Positions 17,713 through 27,076 of a stretch of DNA of 64,000 nucleotides are shown here, piece by piece; within the stretch, counting starts at the first letter, position 1; every line of letters starts with the position of its first letter. The DNA comes from Sphingomonas arvum (GTDB lineage Bacteria > Pseudomonadota > Alphaproteobacteria > Sphingomonadales > Sphingomonadaceae). Where the stretch lies: positions 248,001-312,000 of the forward strand of contig NZ_JAPDOB010000001.1 in the NCBI RefSeq assembly GCF_026013565.1. The letters are read 5' to 3'. Made by a program: the position numbers and the translations under genes. Under the pieces are notes generated by a model that made no database searches, was not told the DNA's origin, and was given only the letters and a program-made list of their open reading frames with translations.

Positions 17713-19748
17713 CGGATCGCCGCCTCGCGCGGCTCGAGCGGCTCGTCCGCGGCTGGAGCCGAGCGCGCCGCCCGGCTGGTCCAGGCATAAAGGCCGGCGA
17801 CCAGCGCGGTGAACAGGACGATGCCGAGCGGGATGGCCAGCGGGAAGTCCTCCACCACTGCCAGCACCTCGCCGGCGTTTTCGCTGCCGGCCTGCTCGGC
17901 CGCCGCGACGATGCCGGCGTAGAGCACGCCCATCAGGCTCTCGCCGACAATCAGGCCGGTCGCCATCAGAGTCCCGATCCGCTCGGCGAAGCCCGGGTTG
18001 GACTGCCGCTCGGCCCAGCGATTGTACAGCCAGCCGGCCAAGGCGCCGATCGGGATCAGCAGCGTCAGGTCCATTGGCAGGTAGATGCCCATGCCGACCG
18101 CCAGCGCGGGCAGGCTGTACTTGCCCGTGCCCCGGCGCAGGCCCTCGTCGATAATGATCACGACCACCCCGATAATCGCACCCGTGCCGATCAGTCCCCA
18201 GTCGAGGCTGCCGCCCAGCACGCCCTGCGCGATGGCCGAGATCAGCGCCGCTTGCGGGGCCGCCAGCGCGTTCGGGCCGGCGCCCGGCGCCCCCTGAAAG
18301 CCGAAGGCGCTGTTCAGGAGGTCCAGGATCGGCGGGATCACCAGTGCGCCGAAGATCACGCCCAACACCAACGCCACCTGCTGCCGCCACGGAGTCGCGC
18401 CGACCAACTGCCCGGTCTTCAGGTCCTGGAGGTTGTCGTTGGAGATGGTCGCCACGCCGAAGATGATGGCGGTGACGAACAGGGCGAAGGCGACCAGGCT
18501 CTTGGTCGCGGTCGCATCGGCCGCGCCTTGGCCGAAGAGCGCCGCGAGGATCAGCGAGATACCCAGCACGCTGAGGATGCCGACGCCCGAGATCGGGCTG
18601 TTGGACGCGCCGATCAGCCCCGCCATGTAGCCGCACACCGACGCAATCACGATGCCCGCGCCCAGGATGTAGAGGATCGACAGCGTCAGCGTCGTGCCCT
18701 CGGCACTCGCGATCGGACCCGATTGCGCGAACGCAGCAAGCAGCAGCGCGATCGGGATCATCGCCAGCAGGATGGTGCCGCCGACAATGGTGATCGGCAG
18801 GTCGCGTTCGGTCAGCGCCAACGTCTCGCCGCCCTGCCGCGCACGGTTCGCAGCCAGCGCGTCCTTGATGCCCTTCACGATAGGCCCGATGATCTTGAGC
18901 AGGGTCCAAATGGCGGCAACGCCAATGGTGCCCGCGCCGATAAAGCGGACCTGGCTGCGGAAAGTGGTGGCGACCACCTCGTCCACCGCGCCGCCGGCAG
19001 CCAGCGGACCTGCCGTCAGCCATGGCAGCAGGCCCAGGCGGGCGATCAGCAGGCCGACGATCATCGCGATGCCCACCGCCATTCCGACCAGGTGACCGAC
19101 GCCGATCAGCGCCATGGACAGGCTGGCCGACGCGCTGGTCGCGCCGCTGCCCAGGCGAAAGCTCTTCTCCGCGGCTTCGGCGACCACCCGCGTCTTGGCG
19201 AACATGAAGTAGAAGGCGGACACGACCGAGGAGATGACGATGGCGGTCAGGCCCCGTCGGTTCTCCTCAGCGCCCCCGACGCCAGCGCCGACCTTCAGCA
19301 CCTCGGCCGCGGCCACGCCTTCGGGGTACGGGAGGTCGCTGCCGGTCACCAGCGCGCGGCGCAGCGGCACGGAGTACATCACCCCCAGGATGCCGCCGAC
19401 CCCGATCACCGCCACCGACAACCAGTAGGGGAAGCCCGTCCACCAACCGACCATGATCAGGCCAGGCAGCACGAAGATGATCGCGCTCAGCGTGCCGGCC
19501 GAGGACGCGATCGTCTGGACGATGTTGTTCTCCTGGATGGTCGGATCCCGGAACGCCCGCAGCACCGCCATGGAGATCACCGCCGCCGGAATGGAGGTGG
19601 CGAAGGTGATCCCGATCTTCAGCCCCAGGTAGACGTTGGCGGCCGTGAACAGCACCGTGAGGAAGGCGCCAAGTATGATCCCGCGTAAGGTGAGTTCCTT
19701 CAGCGGAACGGCAGCGCCGCGCGGCGCGTCGGCGGTAACGGTAGCCAT
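17709..19748 (-). CDS. OPT-family oligopeptide transporter
   Basis: Large polytopic inner-membrane carrier of 679 residues with about 15 hydrophobic segments. OPT-family features include '[21 protein letters not shown]' near the start, '[15 protein letters not shown]' and '[14 protein letters not shown]'. Members import small peptides or metal chelates. It sits 8 nt after an M20 aminoacyl-hydrolase gene, suggesting uptake and cleavage of N-acyl amino acids or peptides (inference). Confidence 0.88.
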   Translation of the reverse strand: MATVTADAPRGAAVPLKELTLRGIILGAFLTVLFTAANVYLGLKIGITFATSIPAAVISMAVLRAFRDPTIQENNIVQTIASSAGTLSAIIFVLPGLIMVGWWTGFPYWLSVAVIGVGGILGVMYSVPLRRALVTGSDLPYPEGVAAAEVLKVGAGVGGAEENRRGLTAIVISSVVSAFYFMFAKTRVVAEAAEKSFRLGSGATSASASLSMALIGVGHLVGMAVGIAMIVGLLIARLGLLPWLTAGPLAAGGAVDEVVATTFRSQVRFIGAGTIGVAAIWTLLKIIGPIVKGIKDALAANRARQGGETLALTERDLPITIVGGTILLAMIPIALLLAAFAQSGPIASAEGTTLTLSILYILGAGIVIASVCGYMAGLIGASNSPISGVGILSVLGISLILAALFGQGAADATATKSLVAFALFVTAIIFGVATISNDNLQDLKTGQLVGATPWRQQVALVLGVIFGALVIPPILDLLNSAFGFQGAPGAGPNALAAPQAALISAIAQGVLGGSLDWGLIGTGAIIGVVVIIIDEGLRRGTGKYSLPALAVGMGIYLPMDLTLLIPIGALAGWLYNRWAERQSNPGFAERIGTLMATGLIVGESLMGVLYAGIVAAAEQAGSENAGEVLAVVEDFPLAIPLGIVLFTALVAGLYAWTSRAARSAPAADEPLEPREAAIR

Positions 19749-19756
19749 ATCGGTGC

Positions 19757-20962
19757 TTACTCCCAGCCGCTCGCCAGGAAGCGGGTTGCAAAGGCGCAGT
19801 GCAGGGCGACACCCCGTTGCAGCCAGTCTTCATGGATCGTCATCTTGCCATTGTGCAGCGGCGCGCGCGGGCCCGGCTCCTCGCCCGGAGGCGCGACGCC
19901 GAGGAACGCCATCGCGCCGGGCACGCGCTGCAGCACATAGGCGAAGTCCTCGCCGCCCATGATCGGGGTCGGCATCTCGGCATATTGGTCGGCCCCGAAC
20001 AGGTCGGCCGCGATCTCGCTCACCAGTCGGGCCGCCCGCGGATCGTTGACGCAGGCGGGGTAGCCCGTGTCGATCCGCACTTCGGCCGTGCATTCGTGCG
20101 CGGCGGCAACCTGGGTCACGATGCGCTCGAACGCCGCCTTGCCGGCCTCCCGCCGCTCGTCCGACAGCGTGCGGAGCGTGCCTTTGATCTCCACCGTGTC
20201 GGGCACGATGTTGTAGGCCGTTCCGGCGTGGATCTGGGTCACCGACAGGATCGCCGGGTCGAAGAAGGGCGTGCGCCGGGCGATGAACGACTGCGCCGCG
20301 CTGACCGCCTCGCAGGCGACCGGGATCGGATCGATCGCATCGTACGGCATCGCCGCATGCCCGCCGCGTCCCTTGATCGTGGCGTTCAGTGCATCGGTCG
20401 ACGCCAGCAGCGCGCCGGCCCGCGTGGTCACTACGCCGCCCGCAATATTGGGAAAGATGTGCAGCGCGAACGCACCGTCCGGCCGCGGATCGTCCAGCAG
20501 CCCGTCCTCGATCATGAAGCGGGCGCCGTGGTGCCCTTCCTCGCCCGGCTGGAACATGAAGATGATTGTGCCCGCCAGGCTCGCCTGCTGCGCGCACAGG
20601 ATCCTCGCCGCGGATGCCAACATCGCCGAATGCGTGTCGTGTCCGCAGGCGTGCATGTTGCCTTCAACCGTGCTGGCGAAGGGCAGGCCCGTCTCCTCGC
20701 GGATCGGCAGCGCGTCCATGTCGCCGCGCAGCAGCACCGTCCGACCCGGTTGTCCGCCCCGGAGGATCGCGACGAAGCCGCTCGTGGACTTGCTGTCCCG
20801 GATCTCCAGCGGCAGGCCGTCCAACGCGCCCTTCAGCTTGGCCGTGGTCCGGTCGCAGTGCAACCCAAGCTCCGGATCGGCATGGATCGCCCGGCGAAGC
20901 TGGATCATCTGGTCGAACTCCGCGGCGGCGGAGGCACGGAAGTCGGTGTTGAGCAGCGTCAT
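19757..20962 (-). CDS. M20-family amidohydrolase (hippurate hydrolase / N-acyl amino acid type)
   Basis: Metal-dependent amidohydrolase, 401 residues. Metal-site motifs are visible: RGDMDALPI, HACGHDTHSAML, QPGEEGHHGARFM and the C-terminal 'GGEDFAYVLQRVPGAMAFLG'. This subgroup (M20D) hydrolyses N-acyl amino acids or aminoacyl conjugates in the cytosol. ATG at 20962 overlaps the upstream gene's stop (ATGA). The following OPT transporter fits a substrate-supply role. Confidence 0.88.
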   Translation of the reverse strand: MTLLNTDFRASAAAEFDQMIQLRRAIHADPELGLHCDRTTAKLKGALDGLPLEIRDSKSTSGFVAILRGGQPGRTVLLRGDMDALPIREETGLPFASTVEGNMHACGHDTHSAMLASAARILCAQQASLAGTIIFMFQPGEEGHHGARFMIEDGLLDDPRPDGAFALHIFPNIAGGVVTTRAGALLASTDALNATIKGRGGHAAMPYDAIDPIPVACEAVSAAQSFIARRTPFFDPAILSVTQIHAGTAYNIVPDTVEIKGTLRTLSDERREAGKAAFERIVTQVAAAHECTAEVRIDTGYPACVNDPRAARLVSEIAADLFGADQYAEMPTPIMGGEDFAYVLQRVPGAMAFLGVAPPGEEPGPRAPLHNGKMTIHEDWLQRGVALHCAFATRFLASGWE

Positions 20963-21588
20963 GGGTCCACCTTGCGGAAGCGGATCGCGGTGTCAAAGCG
21001 AACCAGCAGGAGCCGGTCTCCGTCTAGTATCAGCGGCTCCCCCTTGAACGCAGCCTTGCCGAGGTCGTTCGGCTTGAACCTGAACACCAAGCGGTGCCCG
21101 AACCGAGCATCCAGCCGCACCGCGCCTTGGGGCTCCACCGGATAGAAGGGTACGGCCGGAACCACCCGGTCCGGGTATGGCCGCTCACCAAGGGATACCA
21201 GCCCGTCGCTCATCGCCTTGGCAACTTCGGGCGCTGCCTTCCCAGTGCTGTAGAGCAGGACGTCATAGCTGCCCTGATAGCCGAAGCCGGGCGGCTCCAG
21301 CTCTACCCGCAGCTCGCCCTTGGGTAGCCGCTGGTCGCTGACCAGCTCGAAGGCGGGCGCCACTGGCATTGGATCGCTGGTCAGGATCACCCGGTCGCTG
21401 CGCAGCTCCCACTTGCCCGCGCCGGTCTCGTCCGCTGCGCCGTAGCTCAACGCGTAGCGGAAGTGGCCGTTCGCCCGCAGCTCCAGCCCGCCGGCCATTT
21501 CCATCTGGTCGGTACGCCATTCGCCAACGAGCGCGGCAGCGGCCGGCGGCGGCGCGCTTACCAGCAGAAAGGCGAGCAGAATGGGCAT
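20959..21588 (-). CDS. Secreted lipocalin-like hypothetical protein
   Basis: A 209-residue protein with an N-terminal signal peptide (about 1-19, ending PAAAA). The mature part opens 'LVGEWRTDQMEMAGGLELRANGHFRYALSYG', the pattern of small beta-barrel lipocalin-like domains. It is probably periplasmic. No catalytic motif is seen. It is the first gene of the run ending in sseA and is coupled to the M20 gene by a 4-nt overlap. Confidence 0.65.
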   Translation of the reverse strand: MPILLAFLLVSAPPPAAAALVGEWRTDQMEMAGGLELRANGHFRYALSYGAADETGAGKWELRSDRVILTSDPMPVAPAFELVSDQRLPKGELRVELEPPGFGYQGSYDVLLYSTGKAAPEVAKAMSDGLVSLGERPYPDRVVPAVPFYPVEPQGAVRLDARFGHRLVFRFKPNDLGKAAFKGEPLILDGDRLLLVRFDTAIRFRKVDP

Positions 21589-21631
21589 GGAGCAGTGGTG
21601 CGCCCCCGAAAGGGCGCTGGCAAGGCTCCCC

Positions 21632-22891
21632 CTAGATCACTCCGACCTTGCGGCCCGCGGCCTCGAACATGCCCAGGATCTCGCCTACCTGCGCTCCCGA
21701 ATGCTCCGCACACAACGAGCAGCGGAGCAGCGTCATGCCCTGCGGAGTTGCTGGCGGGCGGGCCAGGTTAACGTACAGGCCCTCGTGCAGCAGCGCTTCC
21801 CACATGGCCGCGCCGCGCTCGAGGTCGGGCATGATCACGGCGATGATCGCACTCTGCGGCTCGTCCGTGCCCAGCGTAAAGCCGAGCTCCTTCAGGCCCC
21901 CGTGCAGCCGCTTGCTGTTCTCCAGCAAGTGGGTGCGCTTGGCCCCGCCGCTCATTAGTTTGCGGATGGAGGTGGCGGCGGTCGCCACGACGCTTGGCGG
22001 CAGGCTGGCGGTGAACACGTAGGGGCGGCACACCAGCCGCAGGATTTCGAACTTGGAATGGTTAGACACGCAGAAGCCGCCAACGGTGCCGACCGACTTC
22101 GAGAAGGTGCCGATGATAAAGTCGACGTCATCGATGACGCCCTGCGCCTCGGCCACGCCGCGCCCATGTTCGCCGATGAAGCCCATCGAATGGGCCTCGT
22201 CGACCAGCACCATCGCGCCCGCCTCCTTGGAGACCGCAACCATCTCTTTAAGTGGCGCGATGTCCCCCAGCATTGAATAGACGCCCTCCAGCACCACCAG
22301 CTTGCCGGCGTCCGCGGGCAGGCGCTTCAGGCGCTTTTCCAGCGCCTCCACGTCATTGTGCCGGAAGGGCACGATCTGCGCGTTACCAAGCCCGCACCCG
22401 TCGTAGATCGACGCATGGCTGTCGGTGTCCAGGATGACGTAATCGTCCTTGCCGGCCATGGTCGAGATGATGCCCAGGTTCGCCTGGTAGCCGGTCGAGA
22501 AGACCATCGCATGGTCCATCGCGTAGAACTCCCGCAGCGCGTCCTCGCACTCGCGGTGGCCCTGATAGGTGCCGTTCAGCACTCGGCTGCCGGTGGTCCC
22601 CGACCCGAACTCGTCCAGCGCCTGCTTGCCGGCGGCGATGACGTCGGGGTCGAACGTCATGCCCATGTAATTGTAGGTGCCGAGCAGGATGGTGCGGCGG
22701 CCGTTGCAGATCGCGACGGTGGGGCTTTCCACCCGCTCCATCACCAGGTTGAACGGGTCGGTGAGGCCGCCCGCCAGCAGCGCCGCCCGCTGGTCGATCA
22801 GCGGCTGGAACTTGTCGAAGAGGTCCGGCGCGGTGCCGCGCACGCTTGGGCGGCCCGCCTGCGCCGTCATCTCGAGACCGGGATCGGTCAC
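21632..22891 (-). CDS. spt: Serine palmitoyltransferase
   Basis: PLP enzyme condensing L-serine and an acyl thioester to 3-ketodihydrosphingosine, the first step of sphingolipid synthesis. The 419-residue protein matches the Sphingomonas enzyme closely: Lys265 (GTFSKSVG) forms the Schiff base, His159 (DSHASIYDG) stacks on PLP, and Asp231/His234 lie in LVDEAHS. These are the numbers known for the Sphingomonas paucimobilis protein, which supports the chosen start. An acyl carrier protein gene overlaps it by 4 nt upstream. Confidence 0.96.
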   Translation of the reverse strand: MTDPGLEMTAQAGRPSVRGTAPDLFDKFQPLIDQRAALLAGGLTDPFNLVMERVESPTVAICNGRRTILLGTYNYMGMTFDPDVIAAGKQALDEFGSGTTGSRVLNGTYQGHRECEDALREFYAMDHAMVFSTGYQANLGIISTMAGKDDYVILDTDSHASIYDGCGLGNAQIVPFRHNDVEALEKRLKRLPADAGKLVVLEGVYSMLGDIAPLKEMVAVSKEAGAMVLVDEAHSMGFIGEHGRGVAEAQGVIDDVDFIIGTFSKSVGTVGGFCVSNHSKFEILRLVCRPYVFTASLPPSVVATAATSIRKLMSGGAKRTHLLENSKRLHGGLKELGFTLGTDEPQSAIIAVIMPDLERGAAMWEALLHEGLYVNLARPPATPQGMTLLRCSLCAEHSGAQVGEILGMFEAAGRKVGVI

Positions 22892-23142
22892 GCGGACGCC
22901 GAGCCTTGCAGTTCGCCCACGGCGTCAACCAGTTGGCCGACCGTCTCGATTTCGGCCGCGCGGTTCATGGTGATGATGATGTCATATTCGTCCTCGACGG
23001 CGGCGACGAAGTCCATCACCGTCAGGCTGTCCCACTCCAGGTCTTGGGCAAAACGGGTGGCCTCGGTCACCTCCACGCCCTTCTTGTTGAACTCCTCGAT
23101 CAGGCGGAGGATCGTTTGCAGCCGTTCGTCGCGGTCGGTCAT
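22888..23142 (-). CDS. Acyl carrier protein paired with serine palmitoyltransferase
   Basis: An 84-residue ACP with the phosphopantetheine serine in EWDSLTVMDF (Ser39). It lacks neighbouring fatty-acid-synthase genes and overlaps spt (ATGA). It is therefore probably the specialised carrier that presents the acyl chain to Spt, as in the Caulobacter/Sphingomonas sphingolipid loci. The acyl-ACP link is inference from context. Confidence 0.88.
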   Translation of the reverse strand: MTDRDERLQTILRLIEEFNKKGVEVTEATRFAQDLEWDSLTVMDFVAAVEDEYDIIITMNRAAEIETVGQLVDAVGELQGSASA

Positions 23143-23350
23143 GGTCGTGGGTCCTAGTTGGCGTGGCCGCCACTGGCAACGCCATGCGGCGGTAATGGGG
23201 CAGGCTGTGTTCTCCCAGATGGGCTAACCCATCGCCTGTGTTGCGACCGGTCCTGCACGAGTTCACTTATGATTAACCGACTCGATTTGTGCAGGAAGCT
23301 GTCGAGCCGGCCGTAGGCGTTCCCGCTGGTGACCAAATAGGGGGTCCACG

Positions 23351-24280
23351 ATGAGGAACTTGAGCTCGAAGGCGCTCGCGCCAATCACGTTTTCCGTGTT
23401 CCTGCTGACCGGAACCGCAGGGCTGGCGCTGCCGGCCTTTGGTGACTGGAGCGCCCCCGCAAGCCTTGAAAGCTTGCCTGGCTCCTCGTCCGCGCTGAAC
23501 ACGCCGGCGGTCGACGGCTGCGCGACTCAGGCGCCGGACGGCCTCAGCATCGCATTCAACTCCAACCGTGCCGGCTCTCAGGACATCTACATCGCCCGCC
23601 GCCGCAGCACGAGCGAAGGCTACGGAGCGCCGCAGCGGCTGCCCGCGCCAATCAACCTCACCACGTCGAACGAATTCTGCCCCACGCTCCGCCGCGGCGG
23701 CCGCCTGTACTTCTCCAGTACGCGGACCGGCGACACCGGCGAGCTCTACGTCACTAGGGAAGGGCCCAAGGGCTGGAGCACGCCGGAACCCGTGCCGAAC
23801 GTCAACACTGCGCTCGAGGAGGAAAGCACCGCCTTCTACGAGGACGAGGCCGGGCGATCGGTCATGTTGTTCTCCCGCCGAAACGACGACGGCAGCGGCG
23901 GGCAGATCTACCAGAGCGTGGAGGGCGGCACCCCGACGCTGGTCGAGGGAAGCGTGAACGCGGCTGGGTCAAACAACCGGCCCAGCATCACGCACGACGG
24001 CCGCACCATCTTCTTCGACTCTACCAGGGCCGGCACCTTGGGCGGACCCGACCTTTATTACGCGACACGGGAGCGCGCCGCGGGTCCGTTCGGGCCAGCC
24101 ATCCACCTGAGCTCGCTCAGCTCGCCCCAGTTCGATGCGCGGGCGAACATCAGCTGGAACGGCACCACGCTGACCTTCTCGTCGGCTCGTGCGGGCAGCG
24201 AATCACCCGCGCCCGACATGTGGTTCGCCAGCCGCGAGCGGGACAACCGGATGGAGTTCCGAGAAGCGCCCGGCCGCTGA
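23351..24280 (+). CDS. Secreted PD40/TolB-like beta-propeller protein
   Basis: A 309-residue exported protein. A signal peptide occupies about 1-27 (ending in LALPA). Repeated 'SIAFNSNRAGSQDIYIARR', 'LYFSSTRTGDTGELYVTRE', 'TIFFDSTRAGTLGGPDLYYATRE' and 'TLTFSSARAGSESPAPDMWFASR' units follow. These are PD40-type WD-like blades, four or five in number. Likely periplasmic and of unknown ligand. It is monocistronic, diverging from the ACP-spt pair. Confidence 0.75.
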   Translation: MRNLSSKALAPITFSVFLLTGTAGLALPAFGDWSAPASLESLPGSSSALNTPAVDGCATQAPDGLSIAFNSNRAGSQDIYIARRRSTSEGYGAPQRLPAPINLTTSNEFCPTLRRGGRLYFSSTRTGDTGELYVTREGPKGWSTPEPVPNVNTALEEESTAFYEDEAGRSVMLFSRRNDDGSGGQIYQSVEGGTPTLVEGSVNAAGSNNRPSITHDGRTIFFDSTRAGTLGGPDLYYATRERAAGPFGPAIHLSSLSSPQFDARANISWNGTTLTFSSARAGSESPAPDMWFASRERDNRMEFREAPGR

Positions 24281-24342
24281 CCTGTCGCCCGGCGGGCTTC
24301 CCGGCCGGGATTGCGCTTGAGCGGCCGTTCTCGCTAGGTCGC

Positions 24343-24729
24343 ATGATGACCTCGCTTCCGCCCTATGCCGAGCTGCTCCGCCTCCGCACGGAGGAGCTCG
24401 GGGACGACGCCATCCAGTTCGTCATGCCGTGGCACGACGACGTGATGGGCCGGCCGCAGTTCCTGCACGGCGGCGCCATCGCCGGACTGCTGGAATTCGC
24501 GGCCTTTGGCACGCTGCGGCGGGCGACCGGGGACGAGGTGGTGGTGACCAAGCCGGTCACGGTCACCGTCAATTACATGCTCGGCGGCCGCGACCGCGAC
24601 ACCTATGCAGCGGCGGTGGTCGAGCGGCTCGGGCGCACCATTGCCAATGTCGAGGCGTTCGCCTGGCAGGACAGCCGCGACACCCCGATCGCCAGCGCGC
24701 GCATCAATTTCCTGCTGGAGCGTCAGTAA
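24343..24729 (+). CDS. PaaI-type hotdog thioesterase
   Basis: A 128-residue hotdog-fold acyl-CoA thioesterase. The motif 'MGRPQFLHGGAIAGLLEFAAF' carries the HGG active-site signature, with later strands 'VTVNYMLGG' and 'ASARINFLL'. The tandem ATG at 24343 is the plausible start. Its 3' end overlaps the convergent acyl-CoA dehydrogenase gene by 7 nt. Placement beside beta-oxidation genes suggests release of CoA from stalled acyl-CoA (inference). Confidence 0.82.
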   Translation: MMTSLPPYAELLRLRTEELGDDAIQFVMPWHDDVMGRPQFLHGGAIAGLLEFAAFGTLRRATGDEVVVTKPVTVTVNYMLGGRDRDTYAAAVVERLGRTIANVEAFAWQDSRDTPIASARINFLLERQ

Positions 24730-25853
24730 CCCGCGATCCGGGCGACCTCGCCAGCGTGGTAGCGCCAGTCGCCGAACAGCCGGTCGAGCACCGCCTGCCG
24801 CTTCATGTACAAGCCAATGTCATGCTCGTCGGTCATGCCGATGCCACCGTGCATCTGCACGCCCTCCTGCACGGCGAGTGCCGCCGAGCGGCCAGCCTTG
24901 GCCTTGGCGACATGGGTCATCAGCTCGGCGCGCTCGTCGCCGCGGTCGATCAGCTCGGCCGCCTTGTAGGCCGCGGCGCGGGCGATCTCGATCTCGCTGA
25001 ACAGGTGCGCGGAGCGGTGCTGAAGTACCTGGAACTCGCCGATCAGCTTTCCGAACTGCTTGCGCGCCTTCAGATATTCGGTGGTCATGTCGGCCGCGCC
25101 CGAGGCGAGGCCGACAAGTTCCGCGGCCGAGCCCGCGCGGCCGGCGGCCAGCGCCCGCGACAAGGGCGCCCAGCCGTTGTCCACTTCGCCGACCACCGCG
25201 TCGGCATCCACCTCAACCTTTTCGAGCGTCAGCCGCGCCGCCTTGCTGGCATCGGCCAGCGTGACGTTCTCGACCTCCATGCCCTTCGCGTCGCGTTCGA
25301 CCGCGAACAAAGTCAGCCCCTCGCGCTCGCCGGTCGATCCGCCGGTCCGTGCCGCGACCAGGATCACGTCGGCCGAGGCGCCATGCACCACGAACTGCTT
25401 GGACCCGCTCAGGGTGAAACCGTTGCCTGACCGCGTCGCGGCAGTCGCAACTGTCTCGGGCCGATGGTGCTTGCCCTCGTCCACCGCCAGCGCCGCGACC
25501 GTCTCGCCCGCGACGATGCCGGGGAACCAGCGATCGCCCTGCGCCGTGCCCCCCAGCGCCCGCGCCGTCGCCACCGCGGTGGTCAGGAACGGGGAGGGCG
25601 TCAGGTTGCGCCCGACCTCCTCTAGCACCAGCGCCGCTTCCGTCGCGCCGAGGCCGAGCCCTCCCTTGTCCTCGGGAATGGCGATACCGGTCAGGCCCAG
25701 TTCGGCGAACTGCTTCCACAGCCCGTGGCCGAACCCGTCTTTGCACCCGGTATCGCGCCAGTGGCGCAGCTGCTGCTTGATCGTCCCTTCCTCGGCCAGG
25801 AAGGACTTGGCCATGTCATGCAGCTGGCGTTGATCGTCGGTCAGAAGGGTCAA
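24723..25853 (-). CDS. Acyl-CoA dehydrogenase (pair subunit 2)
   Basis: FAD flavoprotein of 376 residues that desaturates an acyl-CoA. ACAD landmarks: 'LTGIAIPEDKGGLGLG', the weakly conserved middle barrel, and the C-terminal helix bundle 'KARKQFGKLIGEFQVLQHRSAHLFSE' with 'MHGGIGMTDEHDIGLYMKR'. It lies 4 nt downstream of a second, differently built ACAD. Tight pairs of this kind are known in actinobacteria and steroid degraders to form alpha2beta2 enzymes with split sites. Confidence 0.85.
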   Translation of the reverse strand: MTLLTDDQRQLHDMAKSFLAEEGTIKQQLRHWRDTGCKDGFGHGLWKQFAELGLTGIAIPEDKGGLGLGATEAALVLEEVGRNLTPSPFLTTAVATARALGGTAQGDRWFPGIVAGETVAALAVDEGKHHRPETVATAATRSGNGFTLSGSKQFVVHGASADVILVAARTGGSTGEREGLTLFAVERDAKGMEVENVTLADASKAARLTLEKVEVDADAVVGEVDNGWAPLSRALAAGRAGSAAELVGLASGAADMTTEYLKARKQFGKLIGEFQVLQHRSAHLFSEIEIARAAAYKAAELIDRGDERAELMTHVAKAKAGRSAALAVQEGVQMHGGIGMTDEHDIGLYMKRQAVLDRLFGDWRYHAGEVARIAGY

Positions 25854-25857
25854 GTTC

Positions 25858-27012
25858 TTACGCTCCCGGCAGGCGGAGGATGTGCTTGGCGATGATGCCC
25901 AGCTGGATTTCGCTGGTGCCGCCCTCGATAGAATTGGCCTTGGTCCGCAGCCACTCGCGCGCCGGCTTGCCCTTGCGCGTGCGCTCGCTGTCCCACTCCA
26001 GCGTGTCCGATCCGCCGGCCGCCATCACCAACTCGTGCCGTCGCTTGTTCAACTCGGTCCCCGAATATTTCATCATGCTCGGCATCGCCGGGTGCGCCTC
26101 CCCGGCCTTCAGTTGATCAATAAACCGCTCGCTCATCGCCGCGAATGCCAGCGCGTCGACGTCGAATGCCGCAATTTCGGCCCTGAGCGCTGGATCGTCG
26201 ATATCGCCGACCGACTTGCCCAGCAGCGCCGCGCCGCCGCCCAGCCCCATGCCGCTGATCATCTCGCGCTCGTGCCCGAGCAAATACTTGGCGACGTCCC
26301 AGCCCTTGTTGACCTCGCCCACCACCTGGTCCTTCGGCACCTTCACGTCGTCCATGAAGGTCTCGCAGAACGGCGAATAGCCGCTGATCAGCAGAATTGG
26401 CTTGGTCGACACGCCGGGCGATTCCATGTCGAACAGCAGGAAGCTGATGCCACCATGCTTCGACTCGGTCGAGGTCCGCACGAGGCAGAAGATCCAGTCG
26501 GCCTGGTCGGCGTAGCTGGTCCACACTTTTTGACCATTCACGAGATAGTGGTCGCCCATGTCCTCGGCCCGGGTTTGCAGGCCAGCGAGGTCGCTGCCGG
26601 CGCCCGGCTCCGAATAGCCCTGGCACCAGCGGATCTCGCCGCGCACGATTGGCGGCAGGAAGCGCTGCTTCTGCTCCTCAGTTCCATACTTCAGCAGCGC
26701 CGGCCCGAGCATCGAGATGCCGAAACTGTTCAGCGGATTGCGCGCGCCGATCCGCCGCATTTCCTCCTTGAGGATCTTGGCCTCGGCCGGCAACAGCCCG
26801 CCGCCACCGACCTCGCGCGGCCAGTCCGGAGTCGTCCACCCGCGCTCAGCCATCACTTGGAGCCAGCGCTTCTGCGCTTCCGACTGGAACTCGAAGTTGC
26901 GCCCGCCCCAGCAGACGTCGTCCTCCGATTTGACCGGTTGCCGCATCTCCGGCGGGCAGTTGGCCTCCAGCCAGGCGCGGGTTTCGGTGCGGAATTGATC
27001 GAGGTCAGCCAT
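25858..27012 (-). CDS. Acyl-CoA dehydrogenase (pair subunit 1)
   Basis: Acyl-CoA dehydrogenase of 384 residues. It contains 'GWTTPDWPREVGGGGLLPAEAKIL', the FAD/substrate segment 'WCQGYSEPGAGSDLAGLQTRA', 'VNGQKVWTS' and the C-terminal 'NSIEGGTSEIQLGIIAKHILRLP'. The start MADLDQF (27012) is preferred to an upstream ATG at 27033. It diverges from a third dehydrogenase gene at 27077. Confidence 0.88.
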   Translation of the reverse strand: MADLDQFRTETRAWLEANCPPEMRQPVKSEDDVCWGGRNFEFQSEAQKRWLQVMAERGWTTPDWPREVGGGGLLPAEAKILKEEMRRIGARNPLNSFGISMLGPALLKYGTEEQKQRFLPPIVRGEIRWCQGYSEPGAGSDLAGLQTRAEDMGDHYLVNGQKVWTSYADQADWIFCLVRTSTESKHGGISFLLFDMESPGVSTKPILLISGYSPFCETFMDDVKVPKDQVVGEVNKGWDVAKYLLGHEREMISGMGLGGGAALLGKSVGDIDDPALRAEIAAFDVDALAFAAMSERFIDQLKAGEAHPAMPSMMKYSGTELNKRRHELVMAAGGSDTLEWDSERTRKGKPAREWLRTKANSIEGGTSEIQLGIIAKHILRLPGA

Positions 27013-27076
27013 GACACTTGTTTCCTTCTGCAACGCATCCTAGCGCATCGAAGCGACAAGTTAATAGGAGGGCCAA

